Assembly (NCBI RefSeq): GCF_932526225.1
Contig: NC_064034.1
Span: 17,744,887 to 17,808,886, forward strand
Direction of reading: 5' to 3'
Source: Nematostella vectensis
Lineage: Eukaryota > Cnidaria > Anthozoa > Actiniaria > Edwardsiidae
Length of the DNA stretch: 64,000 nucleotides
Shown here piece by piece: positions 40,837 through 53,200 of this stretch. The translations under genes were made by a program, and so were the position numbers. The notes beneath the pieces were generated by a model, which saw only the letters and a list, made by a program, of their open reading frames with translations, did no database searches and had not been told where the DNA came from. Each line of letters starts with the position of its first letter. Position 1 is the stretch's first letter.

Positions 40837-43800
40837 ATGTTGAACACGGGGTAACTATTTTATCGTTTATAGTTTAAAGTTATCGACTATCTTTTATCAA
40901 AGGGATACAAATAATTGATCATGGAGTTGTTCTGTTTTGCAGGAAGCTCGCCGGCAAGACAGTGTTTATCACGGGTGCAAGTAGGGGAATCGGGAAAGCC
41001 ATCGCTGTCAAGGTTGCCCGAGATGGTGCTAACGTTGTGATCGCTGCTAAGACTGCCGAGGCGCATCCTAAACTCCCGGGTACTATTTACACTGCTGCCA
41101 AAGAGGGTAAGACTAAACGATATAAAACAGTTTTCATGTATATGAATCGCTAAATATGCCAACGTTTATTTATCCTCAGTGGAAACCCTGCTGTGTAACT
41201 CATGTTACATAAGACTAGAAAATATCCTTAATTTAAAAAGAAATATTATTAAAACTACCTTATTACACTTAATTTTCACTTTAATTTGGCGAATTTGGCG
41301 ATTTTAAAAGATTCGCGAAAATAAACTGACGTTAAAATTATGTGTCGCGAAAATAAGGATGCGCGGAAATTAAGTGAGTATACAAGAAGCCTTTGGGGGA
41401 ATATTGGCCATTTAATAAGCTTTATGGAAACACCTTGTACATATAGTACGGTAAGGGGTTGAGTTGGACTTGTATCTATAGATTTTTCTGAAAATAAATT
41501 TAGGCAATGCATCTTTTTGTTACAAATTGTGTAAACTTTAATGATTACAGCACATTTTAATTCCACTTGTTTTTTATTTATTTTATTATCCCAAAGAAAT
41601 CTGAAATCGCGAAATTAAAGTGATGTGGTTTTTAAGAAAATACGAAAATCACGAAAATAAAGTGCCGCGAAATATTGCCATCTCAAAATGCCAATCAAAT
41701 TTTGACGTCACAAAAATTGAGTGTAATAAGGTAATCTACTTACCTCTAGTGGTCCAGCAGCAAAGTCGGAATGGGAAATGAGCGCCCATAGATCTCTTAC
41801 AAATGGTTTAAAACATGGTGATACTTTGTATAAAGTAACAATGCTGAGAAATGAGGGGGGGGGGACGAATGCGTAGTATACCCTATAAATAGTATCCATA
41901 GTACACCCTTAGCTTTGCCCCTGTTAGCCAGTTCCTAATGTCGCCAAATCCCACCAATATCCATTGAATACTCACCTGAGGCACCTGACTCTAAGGCATG
42001 AGCAGTCATATTTACATTCAAAAGAACTGCCATTAAAAAAGTAAACAGCTCAAATCTTGAATTGTCTGCCCTCGGTGTTCCTTGAAACCCTGGCAAAATT
42101 TTCATGTTTTGTAAGTATGTAATGCAAATTTGTATTCTGTAGTTGAAGAAAATGGAGGTCAGTGCCTCCCCTGTGTGGTGGACATACGAGACGAGAGTGC
42201 TGTTCTTGGTGCTGTCCAGGAAGCTGTTAAGAAGTTTGGAGGAATTGATATCTTGGTCAATAATGCCAGTGCTATAAGCCTGACTGGAACACTAGAAACT
42301 CCTATGAAAAAATACGACCTGATGAATTCCATAAATGCCAGGGGAACATATTTATGGTATAGTATATTATGCTGATGCTTACTATATATGAAGGGAATAT
42401 TCAGCCCATTCAGCGTAATGCCCTTTTAAGTTTTGGGCATTACATGGAATGTAAAGAGTTGTCTTTGCAATATAAAATGAATTTGGTATCATTGAAATGT
42501 CGTAACAGTGCCCAGTTGATATAGGCCCTTTGTATGTTATTTGTTTTCCTTTTTCATTTAGCTCTCAAGCATGTTTGCCATACCTAAAGCAATCCAAGAA
42601 CTCTCACATACTCAATCTCAGCCCACCTCTCAACTTGGCCCCACACTGGTTTAAAAACCATGTTGGTAAGAGAAAAACGATTTCAGAAGAAAGTGTGTGT
42701 GTTTTTTTAGGGTGGGAGGGGAAAGGAAAGTGTGTATGAGTGTGTGATGGGGGGAGGGGGGGTAGACCCATGATTTTCTGAGGGGTAGCATTAGCGTACA
42801 AAGATATGACAGGAGATTAATCTGTGGATTTTAGCTCCCATAAATTTCTTTAAAATTTCCATCCAAAAAAGGGCCAACTAAACACTTTTAAATCCTCCAC
42901 TGAGGGGTCAGTTTGGGAAGGTGTTGCTTGACATATTTTAGAACCTCATTGTTTTTAAGTTGATTTATCTATTATCTATAATTTTGTCCATTAGCATACA
43001 CAATAGCAAAGTATGGAATGTCAATGTGTGTACTTGGGATGGCTGAGGAGTTTAAAGATAATGGAATCGCAGTGAATGCACTATGGCCAAAAACAGGTTT
43101 GTTGTCACAAGCAAAATGTCTGTTAAATTCTTTGGTAGCTACAGTACAATTGAATTTGCCTAAACTATATTAAGGTATTTTGTAATGATTGATAATTATA
43201 TATATAATGTGATTATTATATTATTATGATTTTGTACAATGATTAGTCTCGTTTATGCAAGCCTTCATGCAAGCTATTTTAGTACAGTAAACTGGTAAAT
43301 AAACAATGGACTGGTAAATACTGCATGAGGCAATAAATTGTTTGTATTTGCAGCAATTGCGACTGCAGCAATGAAGATGCTTGGAGGAGATGAATCCATT
43401 AAAATGTGTCGTACATCAGACATCATGGCAGATGCTGCCTATGTCATTTTAACAAGAGATAGTCGTTCTATGACAGGCCAGTTCCTTATTGATGAAGACG
43501 TACTCAGGGATATTGGTGTTACAGACTTTGAGTCTTACAGCTGTGCTCCTGGTATGGTTTGTAATCTACCCTCTCCCTACTCCATTTACAGCGTGACCAG
43601 TAAAACTGTGAGAACCAGAAATGTGTATGGAATGTTTGTTCTGACCAATGACTCATGAGATATTCAAACAGCCAACTAGAAACATGTCTCATGTATGAAT
43701 TTTTGCATCTGATTTATTAGAAAACAATCTGCATTCAAGACATATTTTAGATGGTCATGGTTTTACTGGTTTCACTGTATATGCAAAATATAAATGTTTA

Positions 43801-45425
43801 GAACCAGGTCACATAGCCAAGGTAGTTTGAAAGAACTGCAAAACTTTGCTGTTAGTTCCAGTCAAATGAGAAATAAATTCTGAAAGCTAGGAGGAGATAG
43901 CTAAAGCCCTGTGCAAACTGCGCCGGGTTAGGCCAGTGTGCAAACTGTCTCAACACATTGCCAGCATGTTGGGTAATGCACTTACGTGTGAACATCTTGC
44001 TAAGAAATCTGCCTACCTGGTGCCCTGAGTAATTGTTTTGCACAAAGACGGAAAGATTAAAAAAGTGCTTCTTGTGCATCTGACTACCTGATAGAAGACA
44101 TAAAATTCACAGTTTTGAATGTAGAAAGCCAGCTTTTTTTTACAATCCAAAGGTGACCCCACCCTAATACAAGTCTAGGTCCTCTGGCTTGAGAAACAAA
44201 AGCTGTGATGTTGACCTATGTATCATCATCATTGTCATCATCATCAATATAATCATCATCTAAATTTGTCTCTAGATCTTCTGTATACTGCTCTGTGTTT
44301 GGAACTTGATATGATGAAATAGATCCTACCAGCTCCACACTACAGTTGACAAACTTTTCATTCATTTTCCAGGTAATGCTTTGCTCCCTGATTTCTTCCT
44401 GGACGAGGCTGGTGACCCGGACAAACTGATGCGAGACCACATCAAGGCAACATCTGGCTCAGGGTCTAGTGGCGCCGCATCTGGTAGTAATGTTGCCGGT
44501 TTGTTTACAACAATACAGTCCATGTGCAACCCAGAGCTAGTCAAGAGTGTCAATGGCAGCTTTGAGTTCCATTTGACCGGGGCTGAGCCGGGGGTTTGGT
44601 ACCTTGATCTGAAGAATGATAGTGGTGAGTCATGTGCTGTTAACCTGAATTTCAGGCTGTGACAGAGAGAAGTAGATATGGGACCAAGGGGGGAGGGGGG
44701 GATTTGAGGATCCTCGCAATGCGCCCTACTTAGGTTATGGTATGTTAGGGTAGGGTATGTTTCACAGAAGAAACTGGAAGAACCTAAAACCTAAATGAGG
44801 GGGACTTAAGGGGGTGCGAAAACCGCAAAAGTGCACGCAAAAATGCACAAAAACCGCACAAAAACGCCAAAAACCGCAAAACAAGTCAATAACGGTAAAC
44901 CGCGCAGTCTAGAAAAAACCACAATACCGCGGAATATAATACGAAAAATCAAAAAACCGCACCAGATTTTAGGTAAAACCGCGTCGCCGCAAACCCTTAC
45001 CCCCCCCCCCCCCCCTCCTAAAATGAAACGTTTTCTTTTATCTAAATGGATCCCTCATGAAAATAAATGCTCAGATCCTCGATAATGGTACCCTGGGGGC
45101 TTATTTGGATTTTGGATATGCAAGAGGGCGCTAATTCTTTAGCTCTATATTACTCACTTGCTTTGCTTTATAATCAAAAAAAGCCCTGTAACCTTGTTTA
45201 CGTGTCTTGTTTGTTTGTCCCCCAGGGGGAGCCGGACAAGGTGCGTTTCCAGGGGGTGACCCACAGTGCGGTATGACACTAGATGCGGAGGACTTTGTCA
45301 AGATGTTCAAGGGTCAGCTAAACCCGACGCAAGCGTTCATGGCGGGAAAACTGAAAATTAAAGGCGATATGATGGTCGCCATGAAGCTAGAGAAACTAAT
45401 GAAGCAGCTCAAGTCTAAATTATGA
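40837..45425 (+). CDS. HSDL2: Hydroxysteroid dehydrogenase-like protein 2 (SDR + SCP2)
   Basis: Exons: 40837-40850, 40943-41106, 42143-42356, 42562-42665, 42995-43096, 43354-43551, 44373-44624, 45226-45425. Total 1248 nt, 415 residues; phases agree. Human HSDL2 is 418 residues. The N-terminal half (about 7-280) is a short-chain dehydrogenase/reductase: cofactor loop TGASRGIG (15-22), AAKTAEAHPKLPGTIYTAA, NNAS, catalytic Tyr167-x3-Lys171 (YTIAK). The C-terminal half (about 310-415) is an SCP2 sterol-carrier domain: WYLDLKNDSG, MTLDAEDFVKMFKG, KLKIKGDMMVAMKLEKL. It ends in Ser-Lys-Leu, a canonical PTS1 signal, so the product is probably peroxisomal. Substrate is unknown; a role in fatty-acid or sterol metabolism is assumed for the family. 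The first exon carries only 14 coding bases (MLNT plus two). Confidence 0.96.
41257..41732. mobile_element. 476-bp TIR element in HSDL2 intron 2
   Basis: ACCTTATTACACTTAATTTT (41257-41276) pairs with AAAATTGAGTGTAATAAGGT (41713-41732), one mismatch in 20. TA at both borders could be the target duplication. Subterminal reiterations of GCGAAAATAA and CGCGAAATTAAAG occur in both orientations. No transposase. A MITE of a TA-target family is likely. Confidence 0.75.
44680..45020 (+). repeat. G-tract and ACCGC-rich sequence in HSDL2 intron 7
   Basis: A G-rich start (GGGGGGAGGGGGG, 44690) is followed from about 44815 by many reiterations of the short word AAAACCGC, then a run of C at 45000-45016. 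The style (G tract, iterated CCGC word, C tract) resembles fold-back repeat A at 3850 and may be a related element. Confidence 0.45.
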
Positions 45426-47222
45426 GAGAAATCGCTAATGGAATTACCGCGATTGTTTTGAGATTAGATAAAATATTTAACTTGTACCCTCCATTGTTTC
45501 CCGTCTTTTTGCCGTACATCATTTTAATGAAAGTATATCTCTTTCAACATTTGAATGGTTTGTTTTAATCTCCTAACTAACGCTAATATTATTGTACTAA
45601 ACGCCGAGAAATCGCCAGGTAGTTATTGTCAGGGAAGTATATTGTCTTGTTCATTGATGACTACTTTCGTCGTTGACGTTTTAAAATTGTGTTGCGTCCA
45701 CAACGTTGACAATTCCAAACCCATAAAAGAAATCGCCAAAAAAGTTAATGCTTTTCCAGCGTGTTGTCCGTGCGACTTGTTCGTCCTCAGCTGTCATCGT
45801 TAGTAAAGTCATGTGGAGGTGTGTAAAAGGCAGTTCTTGTACAGGTTTGTTTTGGTGTGGTTGTATAGCATCATCCGGGATTATCTTTGCCCTTGTCCTT
45901 GCCTTGTACACTCATCCGCGGCGACTATCATCGCAGCAAACGCGCATACCATCACAAGCAAACCAACAATCATAGGTATAATAGAGCTGAACATTGTGGA
46001 GGAGCTTTCGATGTTCTCGGCGTCGAAAGGGGAGGTTTGTGGTGATGTGTGGAGAGTGATCTAACACTACAACAAGTGAGTGCTGGCGGCAGGTATCGCG
46101 GGCACCTGTCACGGGAGAAAACTCGATAAGACGAATAAAGTTAATTATCGAATTTTTAAACAAATACTTAAACACAAAGAACCCCTTTGATCAACCACGT
46201 ATCCAGGCTAAATAGTACGGGTAAACGCTAAGGCCTAGTTTAAACGTCGTATTTTCCATGAGCCGTATTCAATGCAACAATGAAAATGAGCCAGATGCAG
46301 CGCTTTGTCGTCATTTTCATGCATTTGCATTGAATACGGCTCATGGAAAGTACGACGTTTGTGCAGGGCCTAAGCCCGTCTTCATGATTTGTAAATATCA
46401 AAAGAGAAGACCTGCTATCTAACAAAAGCTAAATCCGCGGCCAGTGATTCTTGGCATATGAACACCCAGATGATGTACCCTAACTGGTTCACGGGTCATT
46501 TTATAATTTTTCGCCCCATGACAGGTGATCCAAAATAGGAGTCGGGATTCCGGCAATCTTGTATATGACATCAAATAATTTGATTTATCAAGTAGTCAAC
46601 AATGCAAAAACAAGTCAAAGTCACATGGTCCACTAAATAGGTAAAGGCCTGTACTTGTCGTATATTTTTCAAGTTTCGCCGTGGTAAATTAACCAGAAAA
46701 GCTATATTATTACATAATATAATAAAACTAAAAACGGTTTTTTTTATGTAAGTGCGACTTATGCTACTATTTTGTGTTTTGACCACGAGATGTTAGTGGA
46801 CCCGGAATATTTGATTGTACTAGAACATTGTGTAGTTCAAGCTTCAACTTCCAGCCTCAACCCCGACACACCTAGCACCCCTCTTGGTCTTATTAATGTC
46901 GATAGGAATGGTGGAAACGGAAACACTTTCGCCAATTGTCAAGAAGTTAGAGTGATGTAAACACACCGGTTTCAACTCCTTTGTTACTAAGGGTAAGTTG
47001 AAATGCGTTATGGATTGCACTGATTGCAGCTGGAGAATATTGACCGGTTATCCTGTGGTAAATTGCGCGGCTGCTTTGCTCAGTCAGTCGATCTTTGTTT
47101 TGAACGTGTGTGTGGGTATTTAGAACATTTTGGATCATTGATTCATATGAAAGGTTCACTAGTAATTCCTTCCTACTTAGACCATTCAAGCACCTTATAA
47201 CAGGCTTTTTTACACTGAGGAC
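45426..47222. other. Spacer between HSDL2 and REXO1
   Basis: HSDL2 3' flank, a fold-back element (46230-46374), then unique AT-rich sequence leading to the first REXO1 exon. No exon or RNA gene is supported. Confidence 0.6.
46230..46374. mobile_element. 145-bp fold-back element
   Basis: Left arm AAACGTCGTATTTTCCATGA, GCCGTATTCAATGCAA and right arm TTGCATTGAATACGGC, TCATGGAAAGTACGACGTTT pair almost perfectly over about 45 bp, with TAAGGCCTA/TAGGCCCT-like outer ends. The loop holds GAAAATGA/TCATTTTC, which extends the stem. A typical hairpin MITE. Confidence 0.85.
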
Positions 47223-50200
47223 ATGTTCTCATCGGCCGGGTATTTTCGTAGCGCTAACTGCCCGTTTTTTCTCCATGGTCTTTGTCATAGGCCGTACTGC
47301 CATTTTCGACACGCGAAACCAGGTAAAACAGAGCTCCTTTCTTAGCTCACAATGGCTTTTAATTTCTTATAAGCTCTTAGCATTTGAAGCAATCTTGAAT
47401 GATGCTACCGTCATGACCACACAAAGTTAAGAATTTATGTAATTCCATTCAACTACAAGTAACTACTGCCCAAGTCTATGAATTATTGATATGTTGGACA
47501 TTGTCTCCTCACTTTTTTCTGTTGTTTAATGTACTTCAGCATCAGGGTCAATCAATGTGAATGCCGTAAATGATCTAGTAAACGCCTAGGGAGGATAGAG
47601 GGGGGGGGGGTTGCGTTAGATAGAGGGGGGCGTTTATTAGAGAGGGGTATTCATTTCAAACTTAAAGGGGGCATTCATTAGATAGGAGGCGTTCTTTAGA
47701 TAGGGGGCATTTATTAGATCGTTTATGGTATGTGCATATACAAACAAACCATTTAAACCCCAACTAAAATTAGGTTTATTATCTTGTCAAGTTACCATCA
47801 AAAGTGTGAAAGAGTACACATGACCCTTGCATATGTGGGGGGGGGGGGGGGGAGAGTCCACCCCCTCCCACACACACACATTACAAACTTTTCTACACAA
47901 TTCAGCCTCCCTTAATTGTTAGATATTTTTACTTACATTTAAAAATGTGGCCAATGTAACACTTTCTCAGGAAGATTCAGTTGAAAAGAAAAGATACATA
48001 AATTGTTTTGAAAATAAAAATGTTATTGCTATTTTCCTTTGCTAGGTAACAAGAATTCAAGTAATGCCCATGGAACTAAAAGCTCCTCATCAAATAAACA
48101 GACCAAGAAGAAAAAATATACACCCAATAAACAACCTCCTGGAATTCATACGAGGACAGAGAGTAATGATATCATAGCTATGCCAAATGCTGATCACATA
48201 TCACCTGAAAAGGACAAAACAATTAAGGAACCTCACCCCCAAACTACTGCTCCATCCATTCTTGATTCCATCAACAAACTAGAGCAAGCTGTTGAAGAAG
48301 TGTCTGCAAGTTTACTAAGTCGACCTAAGAGAACATCATACTGTAGTGAAAGTTCTACCCACGATGCTGAAGAAAGACCAAGCAATTCAACCAAAGACAC
48401 ATCAGCAGTTTCAAAGGATTCCGGAGATGTTACAAATCAAGCAGCTAAGGATGTTGTAGTCAAAAGCGAAGCTATAGATGACTCACTAGATGATGACACA
48501 CCTATTATTGTAGATTATAAAGAAAATGTAAAAAAGGTAATATATGACACAATAGAATTGAGCAGTGGGGATGAAGCAGAGACATCAAATGCAGACAAAG
48601 TTGGAAGTGAGGGTGAAAAGTTACACACCAAAAGGAAACACACTATTTCTAGCTTGGACCGACAAGAGCAACAGAATCAGCAAGAAAGTCCTAATCTTCA
48701 AAAGAATATAAATATTGTACTGGAAGATTGTGAAGTCCCTGAGCAAGTCAGGCTAGAAGATGATTCCCAAAATAAGGTCTCCACCAAGGCTAAATTGTTA
48801 GATATTTCAGACATTGTTAATGTTGCAGAAGGAAATCTAGAGGCTAAAGAATTAAAAGAAATAAAGAAAGAAAAGAATAATGATAGGAATGTGAAAAGCA
48901 CTGAGCAAGAAAGAGATATTGCTAAGGTTACAGTATATAATAAAAAGGCCAAGAAATCAGTTTCAATAGATAAACAGACAATTAGTAGTGATAAACACAA
49001 GAAAAGCACACATATGAATAATGAGGTCAAGAAATCAGTCTCTTTAAAAATAAAGAAAGAAAAAACCACTGAACAACATAACAAAATTGCAAGTGCTGCA
49101 GATAAGGTAGAGGAGGTGAATGAGTATCATAGTGTAAATATTAAAAAAGAAAAGAAAGATAGGGAGCATAAAAGCAAAAAACTTAGTGAAAATATAGCCG
49201 ACATGAAAGTTCCTGAGAAAATTTCACAGCAATGTGACCATGATAGAACATCAGTGAAGACACATTCATCTAAGGAAAAAGAACATGCAGCAAGCGATGG
49301 TACAAAAACAAAGAAAAAAGTTACTGTTGATAAAGCATTGGCTGATGTAGATTTTTTCTCTTGCAAAGATTCTAAGAAAAAAAAGCTTGGAAATTCTAGC
49401 AAGAAAACTTCTGAGAGTGAACTATCCAGTGCTATCAGTAAAAAAGAAAAAGAGCTAGAGCTTCTTAAAATGAAAGCCGCTAAGAGAAAAGCTGAAAAGT
49501 CCCCCAGTAGCACTAAAAAGGCAAAGATTTCTAGACATGAGGAGAAGCCTGCCAAAGACTTGCACAGTAGGAACTTGTTTGGGATTGAGAGTGATGACAG
49601 TCACCATAGCGGGCTCAATGATGTTTTCAGTGATGACGATGGCGGTGTCACAGAACAGCTGAAGGAGATCTTTGATGAGTTTGACCCATCTTCTATTGCC
49701 AGCCACCCTTTGAAAATCTCATTGGAGAGAAGCAAGAAAGAAGAATGTCTTGGTAAGATTACCCCGCCTGCCAAGCGCGAGAGACTACCAAGTGCTACAG
49801 GGTTACAGGGATTGGGGAAAAAGCAGAGGGTTGCACATTCACCTAAACATGTACGTGATGCTCGTAAGCCAGCATTTAACCCATAGAAACTATATTTTTA
49901 TGTGGATAACCTGATTATTTTATTCTTCTTTATATATTTTTTTATATTGCAGCTATCTCCAAGGCTATCAAGTAATGCAAACCCAATTCGGCGATACCCA
50001 AAAACAATTGCACCCAGCCAAAGCCCAGTAAGTTATAATCGTGCATTTTAAATCGATCTTGATGGAGTTCTGAAGACCATTACTTGTTTGTCTTTAGATT
50101 AAAACAAACGCAGCACCATCTGAGTCAACAGTAATTGACCCTCTCCAAGCCAAGAGAAGAATTGCCCATGCCCCCAAAACACAGGCCCCCAAACCTAGTC

Positions 50201-53200
50201 CAGTTAAGACCAGCAAGCCTAATACCAGAGTAAACCTCCCCAGACCACGCATTCCTCTGGAGTATGGGGCCAAGGTTCCACAGAACATCCGGCAACGATA
50301 CTTGGATAAGATAATTGATGAGCATTTGAGACTATGTCGAATAGAAAAGGTTGCCTATGAAAAAGTGAGTATTGATTGAAAAACAGCAAAATAGGCTTAA
50401 TGGCTTATAGGAGTTTTATTTTGGATCTTTTTTGTTTTTTGAAGGCTTTGGAGGAAGAGAGCCAAATTTACAACCGTGCAACTCGTCGCCACATGTACAT
50501 CAACCTGTGCATTAACTCTATCAAGAAACTCCGTGCCACACCCATTAGCATTAGCACAGCCACCCCTGAACTCACAAGCAGCACTTCCTCAGCTACATCA
50601 ACTGCATCAGACAACCTACCAGACAGGCCACCTGACTCGGACAAACAAATTACGCAGGACTCGGCCCTTACGGGTTAGATAGTGCTTCCTATTAATGCTA
50701 ATAACAAATTTTTATGATAATTGTGTTATGCCTTTGTTATGTTCGATAGGTTACACACACTCAGGTTTTACACAGTCACACACGAAGATATTTTTTCAAT
50801 CATTTGTGATTTTTGTTGGCAGTTAAAATAACAATTGAAAACCAAGTAAATTTTGAAATTATGTATTTACAGCAGAACCTCGATTTACTATAATTTGGCC
50901 AGGCTGAAGGATGCAAATTGTTTGATATACTAGCATTTAGTTATATAGAGGATTTTTAAATAAAGGCTCCACTGTCCCACATTTTGAAGTAAAATACACA
51001 TAAAAAATGCAGCAATACACACAGCAAACTTGAAATTTTGCCTCAGTCATCCATCAGTGAATTGAACTGAACTTCAATGCTGTTTCTTTGCAGAGGAGAC
51101 TTTCTACAACCTACTCTGTACTTATCGTTTGACAGAGGAGGAGCTTGTACAAAATGGCTTTCCAAGACCAACATCAACCCCTGGCAAAGTCGTGTTCAAG
51201 CCACGGAAGGTCCAAAAAGTCACCCACAGTGACCGTAAGAGCTTACAAATGTATATTAGGGAAGGTCCAAAATGTTACCCACAGAAACCATAAAGTAAGA
51301 GCACACAATGTACACTATAATATGGAAAGTCCAGAAAGTCACCCAAAGTGACCATACAGTAAAAGCATGTCTATTAGGGACCCTGCTGCTTTGGTTTTGG
51401 TAAAAACAAAAAAATATATTGGTTTTACGATTTTTGGTTGTGTACTGCTTGAAGATATAATAAATCCTCTCTTAATTAGATGATAAGTTCAGTGGTTCCT
51501 ACTGTAGTGGTACCTACTTAACTGTTAAGTGTTAATTATTATCCTGTTATTCGACAGCCAATCGTCGCACCTGCCATCGCTGTGGTAAGCCCTATTCTGT
51601 GCTAGATGATGGTACCCACATGCGACACGAGGAATGTGTCTACCATGTGGGAAGACTCCTCAGACGACGAGGTAATGCAAAACAAAACAGTACACTTTTC
51701 AGCATCAAAGGTAACATAAAAATTGCATATTTCTAATGTGTCAAGATACAAAATTTGATACCTTTCTTTCAGTTGCTGGTGAAGTGATCTCGTCCTACAC
51801 ATGCTGTGATGGAGATGCTGCAAGTCCTGGATGTGCAGTGGGCAAGGTGAACCTTGATCTTCCTGGTCTGGTCCTCCTCCTGGACATTTGATATCTGGTC
51901 TAATACTGCCTGGTCATTGATATCTGGTCTAAAAGTACCTGGTCATTTGATATCTGGTCTAATAGTACCTGGTCATTTGATATCTGGTCTAATAGTACCT
52001 GGTCATTTGATATCTGGTCTAAAAGTACCTGGTCATTTGATATCTGGTCTAATAGTACCTGGTCATTTGATATCTGGTCTAATAGTACCTGGTCATTTGA
52101 TATCTGGTCTAATAGTACCTGGTCATTTGATATCTGGTCTAATAGTACCTGGTCATTTGATATCTGGTCTAATAGTACCTGGTCATTTGATATCTGGTCT
52201 AATAGTACCTGGTCATTTGATATCTGGTCTAATAGTACCTGGTCATTTGATATCTGGTCTAATAGAACCTGGTCATTTGATATCTGGTCTAATAGTACCT
52301 GGTCATTTGATATCTGGTCTAATAGTACCTGGTCATTTGATATCTGGTCTAACAGTGCCTGGTCATTTGATATCTGGTCTAATAGTACCTGGTCATTTGA
52401 TATCTGGTCTAACAGTGCCTGGTCATTTGATATCTGGTCTAACAGTGCCTGTTCATTTTATATCTGGTCTAACAGTGCCTGGTCATTTGATATCTGGTCT
52501 AACAGTGCCTGGTCATTTGATATCTGGTCTAATAGTACCTGGTCATTTGATATCTGGTCTAATAGTACCTGGTCATTTGATTTCTGGTCTAACAGTGCCT
52601 GGTCATTTGATATCTGGTCTAATAGAACCTGGTCATTTGATATCTGGTCTAATAGTTCCTGGTCATTTGATATCTGGTCTAATAGTACCTGGTCAGTTGA
52701 TATCTGGTCTAATAGTACCAGGTTATTTGATATCTGGTCTAATAGAACCTGGTCATTTGATATCTGGTCTAATAGTTCCTGGTCATTTGATATATGGTCT
52801 TATAGTGCCTGGCCATTTGATATCTGGTTTAATTGTCCTGGTCCTTTATTTCCAGGTGCATGTTTCTGAAGGGAAGAATGTAACCGAGGGGTTCATGACT
52901 ACAATAGTCAGCCCTTTGAGTGGCAACCTCAAGAAAGTCTTCTCTCTTGATTGTGAAATGGTGACAATATTTATTTATGTGACAATAAATGATTTATGGT
53001 GTTGTTAGCTGTTGATGTGCACTCAGCATTCAGACTAAGCTAAGAAGATAGAGATGATGGATCGGTTTTACAATAAAGTAAACTAGGTGTTGGACGCCTG
53101 TTTGCCTAAGTATAAGACAAACATCCATGGTACAGTAATTGGTGAGATAAATAGTTATGAACAATGTTGATAAAACGTCAGCTCTGACTGGTCAGGAAGG

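Noticed and set aside
45555-46064. Open frames of 75-83 codons after HSDL2
   Set aside because: Overlapping in several frames with no conserved motif; one is interrupted by likely repeat sequence.
48698-49555. Two minus-strand frames (128 and 142 codons) opposite REXO1 exon 2
   Set aside because: Antisense shadows of the Lys/Ser/Glu-rich coding exon; they look Phe/Leu/Ser-rich for that reason.
51854-53008. 384-codon open frame of [10 protein letters not shown] repeats
   Set aside because: It is an intronic 30-bp minisatellite plus exon 9 of REXO1. Exon 8 does not read into it. Kept only as a finding.
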